Positions 63,000-64,000 of a stretch of 64,000 nucleotides of DNA are shown in pieces. The notes under the pieces were generated by a model. That model worked only from the letters and a program-made list of their open reading frames with translations, was not told where the DNA came from and did not search any database. Source of the DNA: Rotaria macrura (lineage: Eukaryota > Rotifera > Eurotatoria > Philodinida > Philodinidae). The stretch spans positions 1-64,000 of the forward strand of contig OENT01000884.1 of the NCBI GenBank assembly GCA_900239685.1. Direction: 5' to 3'. Positions within the stretch are counted from its first letter, which is position 1. The number at the start of each line of letters is the position of its first letter. Position numbers and translations under genes: made by a program.

Positions 63000-64000
63000 T
63001 TATACGATGTCTGTCATTGAAAAGCAACGGTTTTGTTGATGATTGATTTGGAAATGATACTTGAATTTATTGACTAACAATCGATACCATCGGTGATCAG
63101 TCCAACATTCATTTCGTCCATCAAAGTCAGCATTTTTGATGGGAACAACGACAACAGATGAATATGAAATATCATGATAAAGCATGATTATCATAAACAG
63201 CAAGTAGACAAATGCAGAGACAGCAAAACCCAGAAAAACAACGTCGTTTGGACACTTCTCTTTCTACAACAAAGAGATCAATCTGGACAATTAAATAACT
63301 CCACGGCTCTGGATATTCGAAATTGCTTGAAAAAAGCAGGTAATTATCAACAGTTTTTTTCTACAAAATCAAGTTCTCTGAAAAATTTCAGATCACTGAA
63401 ATCTACCAATACGTACTATCCTCAGTATCTATTCTGAAATTTTCCTCTATACACTATTATAATTTTGATTGAGCCCGAAGCATTTTTTAGTAGCCTTTCT
63501 AACAGAAGGCGGGCACACAAAAAGAAAAACGAATTGATCTCTATTTCTGTTCGACATTGAGTGCTCTAAAAGTTTTTCGTCAATTTTATGTTGTTATGTA
63601 AGGTGAAATCTGCCGAAACTAATGGGTGAGGGGTTCTAATGAGAGATAGAACTTTGCATTATCTCGTTGTAGAAATATCACCCATGAGAGAGTTCATCAA
63701 ATTTATTGCGAGACGGGCATGTAACTTTAAAATAGATCTCTGATCTCTCACATACTACATTTTTCAGGAAGACCTAGAGAAAAAGCACTTAAGAAATATG
63801 TCATAATTTGAGTAAAAAAATAGAAATCTTTTCTTAAGAAAGAGCTTTTTCGATCTTAAAGACTGTTTGAATGTTTCTAACGATAAGTTGAAAGATTGTT
63901 CTAAACATTTAAGAACATCAATTTGTGATCAATTTATCAACCTAATTCAGAAAATGTATTAATGAAAATAAAATCTGCGTATGTTTTTTTTACATTAGTT
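63000..64000. other. Window end, possible exon fragments only
   Basis: Short open frames exist on both strands (63000-63203 minus, 63174-63437 plus). The plus one ends near a donor-like AAAGCAG/GTAATT at about 63340, but no domain is recognised. A short hairpin with a GCCTT/AAGGC-type stem lies near 63494-63512. Nothing firm can be supported. Confidence 0.25.

Noticed and set aside
63473..63515. tRNA-like or ncRNA hairpin
   Set aside because: The short GCCTT/AAGGC stem-loop lacks A/B boxes and cloverleaf arms.
1..64000. CRISPR arrays, rRNA genes or prokaryotic operons
   Set aside because: No regularly spaced repeats or rRNA-like conserved stretches were seen. Gene structure is eukaryotic throughout.

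Overview
The window is AT-rich eukaryotic nuclear DNA with many GT-AG introns. Many introns are only about 50-70 bp, mixed with some of 0.5-1.9 kb. Gene content is metazoan: an OATP transporter, a nuclear receptor, an hnRNP F/H-type RNA-binding protein and motile-cilium genes. Alongside these sit intronless genes of families that are patchy in animals, and decayed DNA transposons. Together this is most like a bdelloid rotifer (Adineta/Rotaria type). That assignment is an inference from style and content; no diagnostic marker was found.

Layout. 0.7-3.4 kb (-): five-exon SLCO/OATP organic anion transporter. 7.9-8.8 kb (-): three-exon membrane protein with a staphylococcal-nuclease-like fold whose catalytic positions appear lost. 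12.5-12.8 kb (+): small unrecognised protein. 15.0-37.0 kb (-): one very large many-exon gene, best read as CFAP54, a central-apparatus protein of motile cilia. In one of its introns, on the opposite strand (26.1-27.5 kb), lies an intronless secreted DUF4139-type gene with its own TATA box. 37.2-41.4 kb (+): FAM227 (FWWh) gene, head-to-head with CFAP54 across about 260 bp, with a mariner-like element in an intron. 42.4-43.3 kb (-): intronless von Willebrand A protein with intact MIDAS residues and a C-terminal basic stretch plus CaaX-like end. 45.5-48.2 kb: decayed Helitron/PIF1 helicase followed by an internally deleted piggyBac element with recognisable ends. 52.7-53.2 kb (-): 128-residue stand-alone UBP-type zinc finger. 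53.7-56.9 kb (-): hnRNP F/H-like protein with three quasi-RRMs and an RS-rich insert. 58.1-60.5 kb (-): nuclear hormone receptor of NR1-like type. The rest is AT-rich sequence in which no gene could be supported.

Functional themes. CFAP54 and FAM227 form a divergent pair of probable cilium/flagellum genes, likely sharing a promoter. The DUF4139 and vWA genes are each single-exon, with a TATA-like box 35-45 bp before the ATG, and are the best candidates for foreign or retro-inserted genes. Nothing in the window forms an operon-like pathway. The most unusual items are the nested DUF4139 gene, the prenylation-like vWA protein, the RS-interrupted hnRNP F/H protein and the transposon remnants. Exon joins were made by eye from splice sites and reading frame, so intron borders are predictions.
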